Positions 1-8,236 of a stretch of DNA of 50,027 nt are shown here, piece by piece. Under the pieces are notes generated by a model that saw nothing but the letters and a program-made list of their open reading frames with translations, searched no databases and was not told the origin of the DNA. Position numbers and translations under genes: made by a program. Source of the stretch: Alphaproteobacteria bacterium (GTDB lineage Bacteria > Pseudomonadota > Alphaproteobacteria > UBA11222); contig SHWM01000009.1 in assembly GCA_009693835.1 (NCBI GenBank), forward strand, positions 1 to 50,027. The letters run 5' to 3'. Positions within the stretch are counted from its first letter, which is position 1. Each line of letters begins with the position of its first letter.

Positions 1-67
1 TCAACACGGCAAGCACCGACAGGATAATGGCGCGGTAACCGAATACCAAATTCTCAATCTGCTGCAT
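1..67 (-). CDS. 5' end of an unidentified, probably membrane-export gene (partial)
   Basis: Only the first 22 codons lie in the window; the gene runs off the left edge. The ATG is preceded by a good ribosome binding site (AGAGGGG, about six bases upstream), so this is a true start and not a chance ORF. The visible peptide has a short polar N-terminus (MQQIENLVFGYR) followed at once by a hydrophobic stretch. That shape is typical of the first cytoplasmic turn and transmembrane helix of RND/MMPL-type exporters, but 22 residues are too few to name a family with confidence. It is transcribed away from glpD. Confidence 0.5.
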   Translation of the reverse strand, partial: MQQIENLVFGYRAIILSVLAVL

Positions 68-198
68 TGTTTCCCCTCTGATACAACGGCCGTCCAGTTT
101 TACATTCTGGATCGGATAACCTCGGCTTCTTATTATGTCCGGCAACTCGCGTTCCCGCAAACCGGTAACACCTCTGCAGTGCCCCCTCAGACGGTCGT

Positions 199-242
199 CA
201 TGTAATCACAGAAATTATGCCATGTAACCATAGAAAATGTAG
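199..242. repeat. Imperfect tandem pair of 22-bp units upstream of glpD
   Basis: Two adjacent 22-base units, each starting CATGTAA, agree at about 16 of 22 positions. They lie in the 354-base non-coding stretch (68-421) between the divergently read leftmost gene and glpD. I see no convincing gene in that stretch. The pair could be a binding site for a regulator of either neighbour, but there is no independent evidence of function. Confidence 0.35.
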
Positions 243-421
243 ATGCGCGCCCTCGCCAGCACCTTTCCACCTGATATACCTGCCGGCGCGACAGGAACTT
301 AAGCTGCGGTTTCCGGCGACGGAGAGAAGGGGGAGAGAACTTTCTGTACGCAGGACAGAGTGTGGCGTGATAACGCTGATTTGCTGGGCTGGATACGGCA
401 AATTCTAAAAGGATTGGCTCC

Positions 422-2050
422 TTGCAACGAAATCTGGCTGAAATGGCCCATACCCCCTTTGATCTGCTGATCATAGGCGGCGGGATTATCGGGGCCGCAA
501 TCGCCTGGGACGCCAGTTTGCGCGGTCTCAGCGTGGGGCTGGTGGAAAAGCAGGACTTTGCGGGCGCCACCACTGCCGCTTCATCGCGGCTGATTCATGG
601 CGGATTGCGTTATCTGCGCAATTTCGAATTCGGGCTGGTGCGGGAATCCCTGCGCGAGCGGCGTATCTGGCAACGCATCGCCCCGCATATGGTGACGCCC
701 CTGAATTTTTACCTGCCTACGGCTTCCTGGCGGCAAGGCCTGATGCTGCGCGCGGGTCTGGCGCTGTATGATCTGCTGTCCTTTGACCGTAACCGGGGCA
801 TGAGCCCGGACAAAATCCTGCCGGGCCACCGCGCGCTTACCCCTGTTATGGCCTGCAAGGCCGAACCCCTGCTGAAAGGCGCCGCCCAGTATGGGGCGCT
901 GAGCTATTTCGATTGCCAGATGCAGGCCCCGGAACGTCTGGCCTTCGCCTTTCTGGCGGGCGCCGTGGCCAATGGGGCGCAGATAGCCAATTATGCGCGG
1001 GTGACGCGACTGGCAGGCCCGCCCGGACAGGTCGGCGGCGTCCATGTCAGCGACGGACTGGATGGCGCGGAATATGTTCTCTCGGCGCCTCTGACGATCA
1101 ACGCGGCAGGCCCCTGGGCAGATGGAATAGCGGTCAATGGAGACAATCCCACTACGGTAAAACTGCTCCGCTCCAAGGGCGTGCATCTGATCACCCGGCC
1201 GCTGTCCCGGCGCGCGATTGCCGTCATCGGCAGCGATGCGCATTTCTTCATCCTGCCCTGGCGGGGGCACTCCATTCTGGCGACCACAGATACGCCGTTT
1301 ACGGATGATCCTGACAATGTGCGGGTCACGGAAGCCGACATTGCCGAATTACTGGCCAAGGTAAACCAGGGCCTGCCGATGGCGCGTCTGACTCGCGCCG
1401 ATGTGCTGCATTTTTATGCGGGCCTGCGGCCGCTAGTGGCGGACCCTGCAAACCCCGGCACCGGCACCTATGGCGCGAGCCGGGGATCGGAAATTTTCGA
1501 TCACGCCAAAGAGGAACGCCGCGAGGGGCTGATTTCCGCGTTGGGCGGCAAATGGACGACATCGCGCCATCTGGCGGAACAGGTGGTGGATCTGTGCCTC
1601 GGCAAACTGCGCCGCCCGCCACAGCCCTGCCGCACAGAGGTGACGCCGCTGCCCGGAGCGATGCGGGATTTTCCGGATTTTCTGGAGACTATGCGCCAAA
1701 AATATCCGCACTATGGGAATGCACTCATTGATCATCTGGCCTCGGCCTATGGCGCGGATATGGATAAGGTGCTGGCCCTTATCCGCGAGGATGCGCACCT
1801 GGCGGCGCCCCTTGCCCCGCACCTGCCGGAAACCGGCGCGCAGATAGTGTTTGCCGCCCGCCACGAACTGGCCATGACACTTGAAGACGCCGTGTTCCGG
1901 CGCACGGGCCTGTGCACACTTGGTCATCCGGGGGCGGAGGCCCTTGAAAAGGCCTGCGCCATCCTGTCGGCCGAACGGGGCTGGGACGCGCCGGAATGCG
2001 CCCGCCAGATCGCCGCCGTTGAAAGGCGTTTTACGCCAGGCCCTGCCTGA
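422..2050 (+). CDS. glpD: Respiratory (FAD-dependent) glycerol-3-phosphate dehydrogenase
   Basis: Oxidises sn-glycerol 3-phosphate to dihydroxyacetone phosphate and passes electrons to the quinone pool at the inner membrane. Near the N-terminus is the dinucleotide-binding motif GGGIIG, followed by the family signature around ASSRLIHGGLRYL that covers the FAD. The C-terminal third is the usual GlpD helical domain. At 542 residues it is slightly longer than the roughly 500 of E. coli GlpD. I chose the TTG at 422 because AAAAGGA lies eight bases upstream; the next ATG (443) has no comparable site. It stands alone, with no glpF or glpK beside it, and its 3' end overlaps the convergent hydrolase by 20 bases. 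The opposing soluble enzyme, gpsA, is about 9 kb away. Confidence 0.95.
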   Translation: MQRNLAEMAHTPFDLLIIGGGIIGAAIAWDASLRGLSVGLVEKQDFAGATTAASSRLIHGGLRYLRNFEFGLVRESLRERRIWQRIAPHMVTPLNFYLPTASWRQGLMLRAGLALYDLLSFDRNRGMSPDKILPGHRALTPVMACKAEPLLKGAAQYGALSYFDCQMQAPERLAFAFLAGAVANGAQIANYARVTRLAGPPGQVGGVHVSDGLDGAEYVLSAPLTINAAGPWADGIAVNGDNPTTVKLLRSKGVHLITRPLSRRAIAVIGSDAHFFILPWRGHSILATTDTPFTDDPDNVRVTEADIAELLAKVNQGLPMARLTRADVLHFYAGLRPLVADPANPGTGTYGASRGSEIFDHAKEERREGLISALGGKWTTSRHLAEQVVDLCLGKLRRPPQPCRTEVTPLPGAMRDFPDFLETMRQKYPHYGNALIDHLASAYGADMDKVLALIREDAHLAAPLAPHLPETGAQIVFAARHELAMTLEDAVFRRTGLCTLGHPGAEALEKACAILSAERGWDAPECARQIAAVERRFTPGPA

Positions 2051-2972
2051 GGGCCTGCGCCGCATCCCTAATTGCAGGCCCCGCCGCCGATATTGCCCCG
2101 GACATGGTGAAAAAGCCATGGATCAGCCCGTCATAATTGACCAACTTCACCTTCACCCCTGCCGCCTGCAGTTTTTCGGCATAGATACGCCCTTCATCCC
2201 GCAGCACGTCATATTGCGCCGTAATGACATAGGCCGCGGGCAGGCCGGCAAAACTTTTTGCCCGCAGCGGTGACAAATAGGGATTATTTTCATCCGTCCC
2301 TTTTGGCACATAGAGGTCATAGAAATATTTCATGGTCTTTTCTTCGAGGAAATAGCCGACGGCGTTTTCCTTTCTGGCGGGCGTCTGCAGCGCCATATCG
2401 GTCGCAGGATAGATCAGCAACTGAAAGGCAATGGCCGGGCCGCCCCTGTCACGCGCCATCTGGCAAACCACAGCACCGAGATTACCGCCGGCGCTATCGC
2501 CGCCGACCGCTATCCGCTTTGGATCAATTCCCAGTTGCGCCGCGTTGGCGGAAACCCATTTCACGGCGGCGTAACAATCTTCGGGTGCTGCCGGAAACAT
2601 GTGTTCGGGCGCCAGACGGTAATCGACCGAGACCACCCTGCAACCGCTGCCATTGGCCAGCAGGCGGCACGCCCCTTCATGGGTTTCCAGATCGCCGATC
2701 ACCCAGCCGCCGCCATGATAATAGACTAGGCAGGGCAGGGCGCTTCCTGCTGCCCCCGCCGGCGTATAAATACGTATAGGCAACTCGCCCGCGGGTCCCG
2801 GTATTTTACTGTTTTCAATCTTGCCAATGGGAACATCCTTGGCATCCAGCATGGCGCACAAGGCGTGGAACATCGCCCGGCCGCCTTCAGGCGGCACGTC
2901 GGCCAACCCCGGTGCGCTGGGGTCCGCCGTGAGCTGCTTCAAAAGCGCCGCCACCTGAGTATCTAATGCCAT
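2031..2972 (-). CDS. Alpha/beta hydrolase, hormone-sensitive-lipase (family IV) type
   Basis: A 313-residue esterase or lipase of the HSL group. The oxyanion-hole motif HGGGW is near residue 86 and the nucleophile elbow GDSAGG near residue 158. Asp255 (in DVLRDEG) and His285 (in HGF) complete a standard catalytic triad in the expected order. There is no signal peptide, so it should be cytoplasmic. Short-chain esters are the usual substrates of the family, but the natural substrate cannot be read from the sequence. AGGGAG seven bases before the ATG supports the start. It follows the TetR gene by 18 bases on the same strand, so the two are probably cotranscribed; its 3' end converges on and overlaps glpD. 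Confidence 0.9.
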   Translation of the reverse strand: MALDTQVAALLKQLTADPSAPGLADVPPEGGRAMFHALCAMLDAKDVPIGKIENSKIPGPAGELPIRIYTPAGAAGSALPCLVYYHGGGWVIGDLETHEGACRLLANGSGCRVVSVDYRLAPEHMFPAAPEDCYAAVKWVSANAAQLGIDPKRIAVGGDSAGGNLGAVVCQMARDRGGPAIAFQLLIYPATDMALQTPARKENAVGYFLEEKTMKYFYDLYVPKGTDENNPYLSPLRAKSFAGLPAAYVITAQYDVLRDEGRIYAEKLQAAGVKVKLVNYDGLIHGFFTMSGAISAAGPAIRDAAQALRQGLA

Positions 2973-2990
2973 AGTCCGTCTCCCTGGTCG

Positions 2991-3701
2991 TTATCTGCTT
3001 ATCTTGCTGGCGCTATTTTGAACATGTGCGGGACCAAGCGCAAGCGCCGCTTCTTGAGTCAGCATCCCCTGCAGCATCAGTCCCAGATGCGCCTGTTTTA
3101 CCGCCTGAATATCCGACCAGACATAGCGCGTATGGGTGATCAGCAACGAGACCAGCCCATGACCCGCTGCCCATATGGCTTCCGCCGTGGCGGCCGGATC
3201 GCCCGCACGCAGTTGACCCGCCGTCATCAATCCGGCAATCCTTTCCTGCAGAAAATTGAACGCCAGAGAACCCACCTTTTCTCCGGCTCCAGCCCTATTT
3301 TCACCTGTCTGGGACGCATCTGTTATGCCCGAGACCGAGGTCATGAATGTCAGCCGGTATTCCTCCGGGTGCGACAGGCCCAGTTCAATATAGGTATCCA
3401 TGATGGCCAGTAATTTTTGCAGCGGATCGTCCGTGGTTTCACTTGCCTTGCGGAATTCTTCCAGCATCAGGTTGAAATAGCCATCGCAGATGGCGAACAG
3501 AATGGCGTCCTTGTCGGCAAAATGCTGATAAATCGACGCCTGGGTGATGCCGCAGCGCTTGCCGAGGCTGCGCATGGTCACGCTGGCGACCCCCTGTTCC
3601 GCGAATAGTTTCCTTGCTTCCGCGATGATTTGCTGCCGGCGCTGTTGCGGCGGCAGGCGCCGGTGAACAGCGTGGCTCAGAAGGCTGGTAATTTTGTGCA
3701 T
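2991..3701 (-). CDS. TetR/AcrR-family repressor, WHG-type C-terminal domain
   Basis: A 236-residue one-component regulator. The N-terminal TetR helix-turn-helix is clear at about residues 22-68 (AEQGVASVTMRSLGKRCGI, then IYQHFADKD). The C-terminal ligand/dimer domain contains IWAAGHGLVSL, the WHG-like signature of one TetR C-terminal subfamily. It is divergent from an RND efflux operon and upstream of the hydrolase, so it most likely represses both directions until a ligand of the pump binds. The ATG has no ribosome binding site: the putative -10 box lies only eight bases upstream, which suggests a leaderless message. An operator-like palindrome overlaps that -10. Confidence 0.9.
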   Translation of the reverse strand: MHKITSLLSHAVHRRLPPQQRRQQIIAEARKLFAEQGVASVTMRSLGKRCGITQASIYQHFADKDAILFAICDGYFNLMLEEFRKASETTDDPLQKLLAIMDTYIELGLSHPEEYRLTFMTSVSGITDASQTGENRAGAGEKVGSLAFNFLQERIAGLMTAGQLRAGDPAATAEAIWAAGHGLVSLLITHTRYVWSDIQAVKQAHLGLMLQGMLTQEAALALGPAHVQNSASKISR

Positions 3702-3708
3702 GGCAGTA

Positions 3709-3759
3709 ATCTAACATCGTTAGGTAAGCATTGACAAGAGGCACCCGCCCTATTAAATT
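3709..3759. promoter_or_regulatory. Divergent overlapping promoters and TetR operator
   Basis: On the plus strand TTGACA (3731-3736), a 17-base spacer and TAAATT (3754-3759) form a sigma-70-like promoter about 37 bases before the efflux operon start. On the minus strand TTGTCA (3737-3732), a 17-base spacer and TTAGAT (3714-3709) form the tetR promoter. The two -35 boxes overlap. The inverted repeat CTAAC-ATC-GTTAG (3711-3723) covers the tetR -10 and sits just upstream of the pump -35, a classic position for a TetR operator that controls both genes. The boxes and the palindrome are visible; binding is inferred. Confidence 0.6.
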
Positions 3760-3795
3760 AACAGCGTTCGGGTATACATCGAGGAATTGTTGAAT

Positions 3796-4884
3796 ATGTC
3801 CGGTGGGCCTCATAAAGCCATAACAGTTCTAAGTCTGGCTCTGGCTCTGGCTCTGGGCCTCGGCGCCTGCGGCGATCAACCAAAGGCGGTCGCCAAACAA
3901 TCCGGACAGACCATACCCGTGCGTGCCGAAAAGGCCCTGCCAGCGCCCAATGCGGATGCCGTGACCGCTTATGGCACGGTACGGCCGGACAGCGAGGCCA
4001 GGCTGTCCTTCAAGATCGGCGGCCTGATCCGCAACATTGCCGTGGATCAGGGCGACAGCATTACCAAAGGCCAGATTTTGGCCGAACTGGACACAAGCGA
4101 AATCGATTCCCATGCCGCGCGGGCGGCGCTGGCGGTAGAAAAGGCAAAACGCGATGTGGAACGCCTTGCGCCGCTGGCAGCCAGAGGGTTCGCCAGCGTG
4201 CAGCGCGTGGAAGATGCCCGCACCGCGCTCGACGACGCGCGCGCCTTACAGCGCGGCATAGAATTTGATCGCAGCATGTCCCACATTACGGCCCCCGCCG
4301 ATGGCGTGGTGCTGATGCGTCAAGCGGACATCCTCGAAATGGTAGGCGTTGGCACACCCATTCTGACGGTAAGCAGCGGCATCGGCGGTTTTGTCCTGAA
4401 AGCAGGACTGGGAGATCGTGATGTGGCGCGGATAAAAATCGGCGACCCGGCCAGCATCCGGCTCGACGCCTTTGACGGAGAAGAACTGCAAGGCCGAGTG
4501 TTGCGCATGGCAGCGTCCAGCGACCCGCGCAGCGGCACCTTTGAAACCGAGATTGAAATTAGTGCGCCGCATCGCCCCCTGAGCAGCGGCTTCATGGGCG
4601 AGGTGACTATTAAACCGGGCATTGCGGGGGCGTATGCCCACGCCGTCGCCATTCCCGCCAGCGCGATCCTGGAGGGCCATGGGATGAAGGCCAGTATATT
4701 CGTGGTTGATCCAGCCAACAGCACGGTACAGTTGCGCAGAATTTCGGTTGGCAAACTGCAGGGCGAGCATATCCTCGTCACGGAGGGGCTGACCGAATCG
4801 GAAATTGTTGTGACCGCCGGCGCCGCCTATCTGCGGGATGGCGCGCGTGTCAGCGTCGCTCGGGACGTGGCCATTACGCCATGA
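3796..4884 (+). CDS. RND efflux periplasmic adaptor (membrane fusion) lipoprotein
   Basis: A 362-residue adaptor that would link the inner-membrane pump encoded next to an outer-membrane channel. The N-terminus is a lipoprotein signal with lipobox LGAC, so the mature protein is predicted to be anchored by an acylated cysteine. A biotinyl-lipoyl-like half (LSFKIGGLIRNIAVDQGDSITKGQILAELD) is followed by a short alpha-helical hairpin, the second lipoyl half (ITAPADGVVL) and beta-barrel/membrane-proximal domains. GAGGAA nine bases before the ATG at 3796 fixes the start; a TTG at 3787 abuts the same site and is unlikely. The stop codon overlaps the pump's start (ATGA). No TolC-like channel gene is linked, so an outer-membrane partner must be encoded elsewhere. 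Confidence 0.93.
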   Translation: MSGGPHKAITVLSLALALALGLGACGDQPKAVAKQSGQTIPVRAEKALPAPNADAVTAYGTVRPDSEARLSFKIGGLIRNIAVDQGDSITKGQILAELDTSEIDSHAARAALAVEKAKRDVERLAPLAARGFASVQRVEDARTALDDARALQRGIEFDRSMSHITAPADGVVLMRQADILEMVGVGTPILTVSSGIGGFVLKAGLGDRDVARIKIGDPASIRLDAFDGEELQGRVLRMAASSDPRSGTFETEIEISAPHRPLSSGFMGEVTIKPGIAGAYAHAVAIPASAILEGHGMKASIFVVDPANSTVQLRRISVGKLQGEHILVTEGLTESEIVVTAGAAYLRDGARVSVARDVAITP

Positions 4885-7800
4885 ATATCAGCACCTTTTC
4901 GGTACGGCAGTGGCAATTCACCCTGGTCGTCTTTGCCCTGCTCATCGCCATGGGGGTGAACGCATTTTTTGATATCCCGCGGGCGGAGGATCCTAATTTC
5001 CCGATCCCGGTTTTCAGCATCATTGCGGTACTGCCCGGCGCCGATCCGGCGGATATAGAAAAACTGCTGGTGGACCCGATTGAAGATGTGCTGGATACAC
5101 TTGATGATGTGAAGGAAATTCGCAGCTTTTCTCAAAACGGTGTCGCCAGCGTCATTATTGAATTCGACTGGAAAAATGTCGACGTTGAAAAAAAATATGA
5201 CGATATAGTGCGCGAAATGAATGCGCTGCGCCCGTCCCTGCCGCCGGGATTACGCCGTTATGAAGTGAAGAAAAACGATATTGCTTTGACCAATATCGTC
5301 CAGGCCGCGCTCGTCAGCGAGACCGCGCCCTATCGCGAACTGGACGACAGGAGCGATGCCCTCAAAGATATTATCCAGCGCGTTCCGGGCGTCTGGAAAT
5401 CAGAAGTCTGGGGCGTTCCAAAATCAGAAGTGCGGGTGGCGCTGGACCTTGGCCGGCTGAGTACGATGGCCATTCCATTGACCCGGGTGACGAGCGCCCT
5501 CAGCATCGAAAACGCCGAAGCCCCAGGCGGCCCCATTTATGCAGGGGCGCAACGCTTTAATCTGAAGGCCACGGGCGGCTATGAAGATCTGCAACAGATC
5601 CGCGATACCGTGATTGGCGCCTATGAGGGCAAGCTCGTCAAGGTCTCCGATATTGCCAGCGTGGAGTGGGCGTATGAGGAAGCCACCCATCTGACCCGCT
5701 ATAACGGCAAGCGGGCCGTGTTTGTCACCGCCAATCAACAGTACGGACAAAACCTCTTTAAGGTGCGCGATGCGATCCATGCTGTACTGGATGAATTTAA
5801 AAAAACCCTGCCCAACGACATCGTGCTGGAGTATGGCCACGATCAGTCGCGCAGTGTCGAGCGCCGCCTGAATACCCTGTACCGAGATTTTTCGATCGCA
5901 CTTGCCCTTGTATTGCTCACTTTGTTGCCGCTCGGCCTGCGTGCCGCTGGCATTGTGATGATTTCAATTCCGCTTTCACTGGCCATCGGGCTGACCATCC
6001 TGAATTTTTTTGGCTTTTCTCTTAATCAGCTTTCCATTACCGGGCTGATCCTGTCGCTTGGCCTGCTGGTCGATGATTCCATTGTCGTCGTCGAGAATAT
6101 CGCCCGGCATCTGCGCGAGGGCAAGGCGCGGATGGTAGCGGCCATCGAGGGGACAGCGCAAATTTCGGTTGCCGTGCTGGGCTGTACGGCGACACTGATC
6201 CTGGCGTTTGTGCCTTTGATGTTTCTGCCAGAGGGCGCCGGCCGGTATATTCTTTCGCTGCCGGCTTCCGTCCTGTCGGCTGTAACCGCTTCGCTTTTTA
6301 TATCATTGACGATCGTTCCGTTTCTCGCCAGCCGTATGCTGTCGGACAAGGAAGGTCCCGAGGGCAATGCCCTGTTGAGGGTGATGATGCGGGGCATTCA
6401 TTCATTTTACCGCCCCATGCTGTACCGCGCACTAAATTGGCCAAAGTCTACCGTGGGGTTGGCGCTGCTGCTGTTTATCGCCACCCTGTCGCTGATCCCG
6501 CGCATGGGGTTCAGTCTGTTTCCTTCGTCTGAATCGCGGCAGTTTCTGGTGCAGATATCAACGCCCAGCGGCACCTCGCTGGCGGAAACCGGCAAGGCGC
6601 TGGCCTTTGTGGACGAAGTCCTGCACGCCAGGCCCGAAATCAAAACGGTCATGACCAATCTGGGGCGTGGAAACCCCAAGGTGTACGGTAACCTGTTCCA
6701 GGCGGAAACCAACCCGACCGTCGCCGAGGCGTTTGTGGAGCTGCACCAATATGACCCGCGCGCCACCCCCAGGGTATATGATGAATTGCGGGCGCAATTC
6801 GCCACCTATCCGGGCGCCGAGATATTGCTGCTGACTTTTGTAAATGGCCCGCCCATTCTCGCGCCGATCGCCGTCCGGGTAACCGGCCCCGATCTGAGGG
6901 TGCTGAAGGAACTGGCCGCGCGCATTGCCAGGATCGCTGAAGACACGCCGGGCACGCGCAATATAACCAATCCGCTCCGCTTTGACCGCACGGATCTCAA
7001 TCTTGGCGTCGACAGCCAGAAGGCGGCGCTGATCGGCATTCCCGCAGGCCAGATCGACCAGACCGTCCATCTTGCCATGCTGGGTGAATCCATCGGCAAA
7101 TTCCGCGAGGACGATGGCGATGAATACGACATCATGGTGCGTCTGCCGATGGGCGAGCGCCATGCCCTGGATGCGCTAGGCCGCATCTATGTCAGCACCG
7201 GCACCGGGGGGTCGACACCCCTGAGCCTGGTGACAAATCCGGCGCTGGAATCAGGCCCCAGCACCATTCAGCGCTTTAACCGCGAACGCGTCGTGATTAT
7301 CACCGCCTATACGCAAACCGGCTATAATTCAGAAGTCCTGACCAACAAAATCATGGCCGGCATCCAGCATGACCCGTTGCCGCCCGGTTATAAACTGTCT
7401 TCGGGCGGGGACGCGGAAGCACGCAAGAAGAGCTTCGCCGGTCTGTCATCGGCGGCTTTGATCGCGCTGTTCGGCATCCTTGCGGTGCTGATACTGGAGT
7501 TCCAGTCCTTTCGCGCCAGCCTGGTGGTGGCGGGGGTTATTCCGCTTGGCATTCTGGGCGGCCTCTTTGCGCTCTGGGTTACCGGCTACAGCCTGTCTTT
7601 CACGGGCTCTATCGGCATGGTGGCGCTGATTGGCATCGAGATTAAAAACTCCATCCTGCTAGTGGACTTTGCCAATCAGCTGCGACGGCAGGGTGTTACT
7701 TTGCTCGAATCCATCGAAAAAGCGGGCGAATTGCGTTTTCTGCCGGTCGTCCTGACATCCGCCACGGCGATCGGCGGCATGCTGCCGCTGGCGCTATCGG

Positions 7801-7922
7801 GATCCGGATTGTATGGCCCGCTGGCCACGGTGATCATTGGCGGCCTGCTGTCCTCGACGTTCCTGTCACGGCTGGTTACGCCCGCGCTCTATATGTTGCT
7901 GGCGCCAAAACAGGCGGCGTGA
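4881..7922 (+). CDS. RND multidrug/solute efflux pump, AcrB-type inner-membrane subunit
   Basis: A 1013-residue proton-driven antiporter of the AcrB (HAE1-like) superfamily, full length for the family. The first transmembrane helix follows a short N-terminus, and there are two large periplasmic loops and two groups of helices. The proton-relay acidic pair is present in TM4 (GLLVDDSIVVVEN, near residue 397), and the matching lysine of TM10 is in EIKNSILLVDF (near residue 921), so the pump should be active. It is translationally coupled to the adaptor by a four-base overlap. Regulation is probably by the divergent TetR protein. Substrate cannot be inferred; the neighbouring esterase may hint at a lipophilic or ester compound, which is speculation. 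Confidence 0.95.
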   Translation: MNISTFSVRQWQFTLVVFALLIAMGVNAFFDIPRAEDPNFPIPVFSIIAVLPGADPADIEKLLVDPIEDVLDTLDDVKEIRSFSQNGVASVIIEFDWKNVDVEKKYDDIVREMNALRPSLPPGLRRYEVKKNDIALTNIVQAALVSETAPYRELDDRSDALKDIIQRVPGVWKSEVWGVPKSEVRVALDLGRLSTMAIPLTRVTSALSIENAEAPGGPIYAGAQRFNLKATGGYEDLQQIRDTVIGAYEGKLVKVSDIASVEWAYEEATHLTRYNGKRAVFVTANQQYGQNLFKVRDAIHAVLDEFKKTLPNDIVLEYGHDQSRSVERRLNTLYRDFSIALALVLLTLLPLGLRAAGIVMISIPLSLAIGLTILNFFGFSLNQLSITGLILSLGLLVDDSIVVVENIARHLREGKARMVAAIEGTAQISVAVLGCTATLILAFVPLMFLPEGAGRYILSLPASVLSAVTASLFISLTIVPFLASRMLSDKEGPEGNALLRVMMRGIHSFYRPMLYRALNWPKSTVGLALLLFIATLSLIPRMGFSLFPSSESRQFLVQISTPSGTSLAETGKALAFVDEVLHARPEIKTVMTNLGRGNPKVYGNLFQAETNPTVAEAFVELHQYDPRATPRVYDELRAQFATYPGAEILLLTFVNGPPILAPIAVRVTGPDLRVLKELAARIARIAEDTPGTRNITNPLRFDRTDLNLGVDSQKAALIGIPAGQIDQTVHLAMLGESIGKFREDDGDEYDIMVRLPMGERHALDALGRIYVSTGTGGSTPLSLVTNPALESGPSTIQRFNRERVVIITAYTQTGYNSEVLTNKIMAGIQHDPLPPGYKLSSGGDAEARKKSFAGLSSAALIALFGILAVLILEFQSFRASLVVAGVIPLGILGGLFALWVTGYSLSFTGSIGMVALIGIEIKNSILLVDFANQLRRQGVTLLESIEKAGELRFLPVVLTSATAIGGMLPLALSGSGLYGPLATVIIGGLLSSTFLSRLVTPALYMLLAPKQAA

Positions 7923-8021
7923 GACTGCGGCAAAGCAACGCGCGATCGGATTGAAACATGCCCGGTTTTCTTGCGTGTCGTTGATCCCCACTCGCCGCGC
8001 AGGCGCTGGCGCAGCGGGCCC

Positions 8022-8166
8022 TGACCCTCCCCCTTTCCACTCGCCTGGGCGAAGCTGAAGCTTCGCTTCGGCGTAGCCTTGATGGGAGGGAACCCTGCGG
8101 CGAATTCCCCCCCCCTGGAAGGGGGTGGGTGGGGGTCCGATTCAACCTGATCACAAGTTGCTCTAG
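8022..8166. repeat. Composite intergenic repeat (C/G-rich arms plus half of the AGAGCAAC palindrome)
   Basis: The 314-base gap after the RND pump holds no believable gene. It contains CCTCCCCCT, a small hairpin around AAGCTGAAGCTT, and a C-run/G-run pair near 8106-8135. It ends in TGATCACAA followed by GTTGCTCT (8157-8164). That last part is the same arm seen in the palindrome before ispG (20594-20652), with opposite partners missing. A similar C-rich block precedes the related palindrome at 13614. I read it as a degenerate copy of a dispersed palindromic element. Confidence 0.55.
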
Positions 8167-8236
8167 TTCCAGGCACGGCAAACCCTGCGTATAGTAGCGG
8201 CGTTATTACGCCCCGCGACTGCTTGATGAAATTCTG

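Noticed and set aside
187..573. Minus-strand frame upstream of and overlapping glpD
   Set aside because: Overlaps the start of glpD, ignores its conserved N-terminus, and lacks a ribosome binding site.
3787..3795. TTG start for the RND adaptor nine bases before the ATG
   Set aside because: The ribosome binding site directly abuts the TTG, whereas its spacing to the ATG at 3796 is normal.
8022..8166. CRISPR-like or tRNA-like structure in the repeat-rich gaps
   Set aside because: The repeats are palindromes in single copies, not regularly spaced direct repeats, and no cloverleaf or GGTTCGA arm is present.
7876..8181. Minus-strand frame of 101 codons in the gap after the RND pump
   Set aside because: It is made of the C/G-rich repeat and a palindrome arm, a typical false gene call from intergenic repeats.
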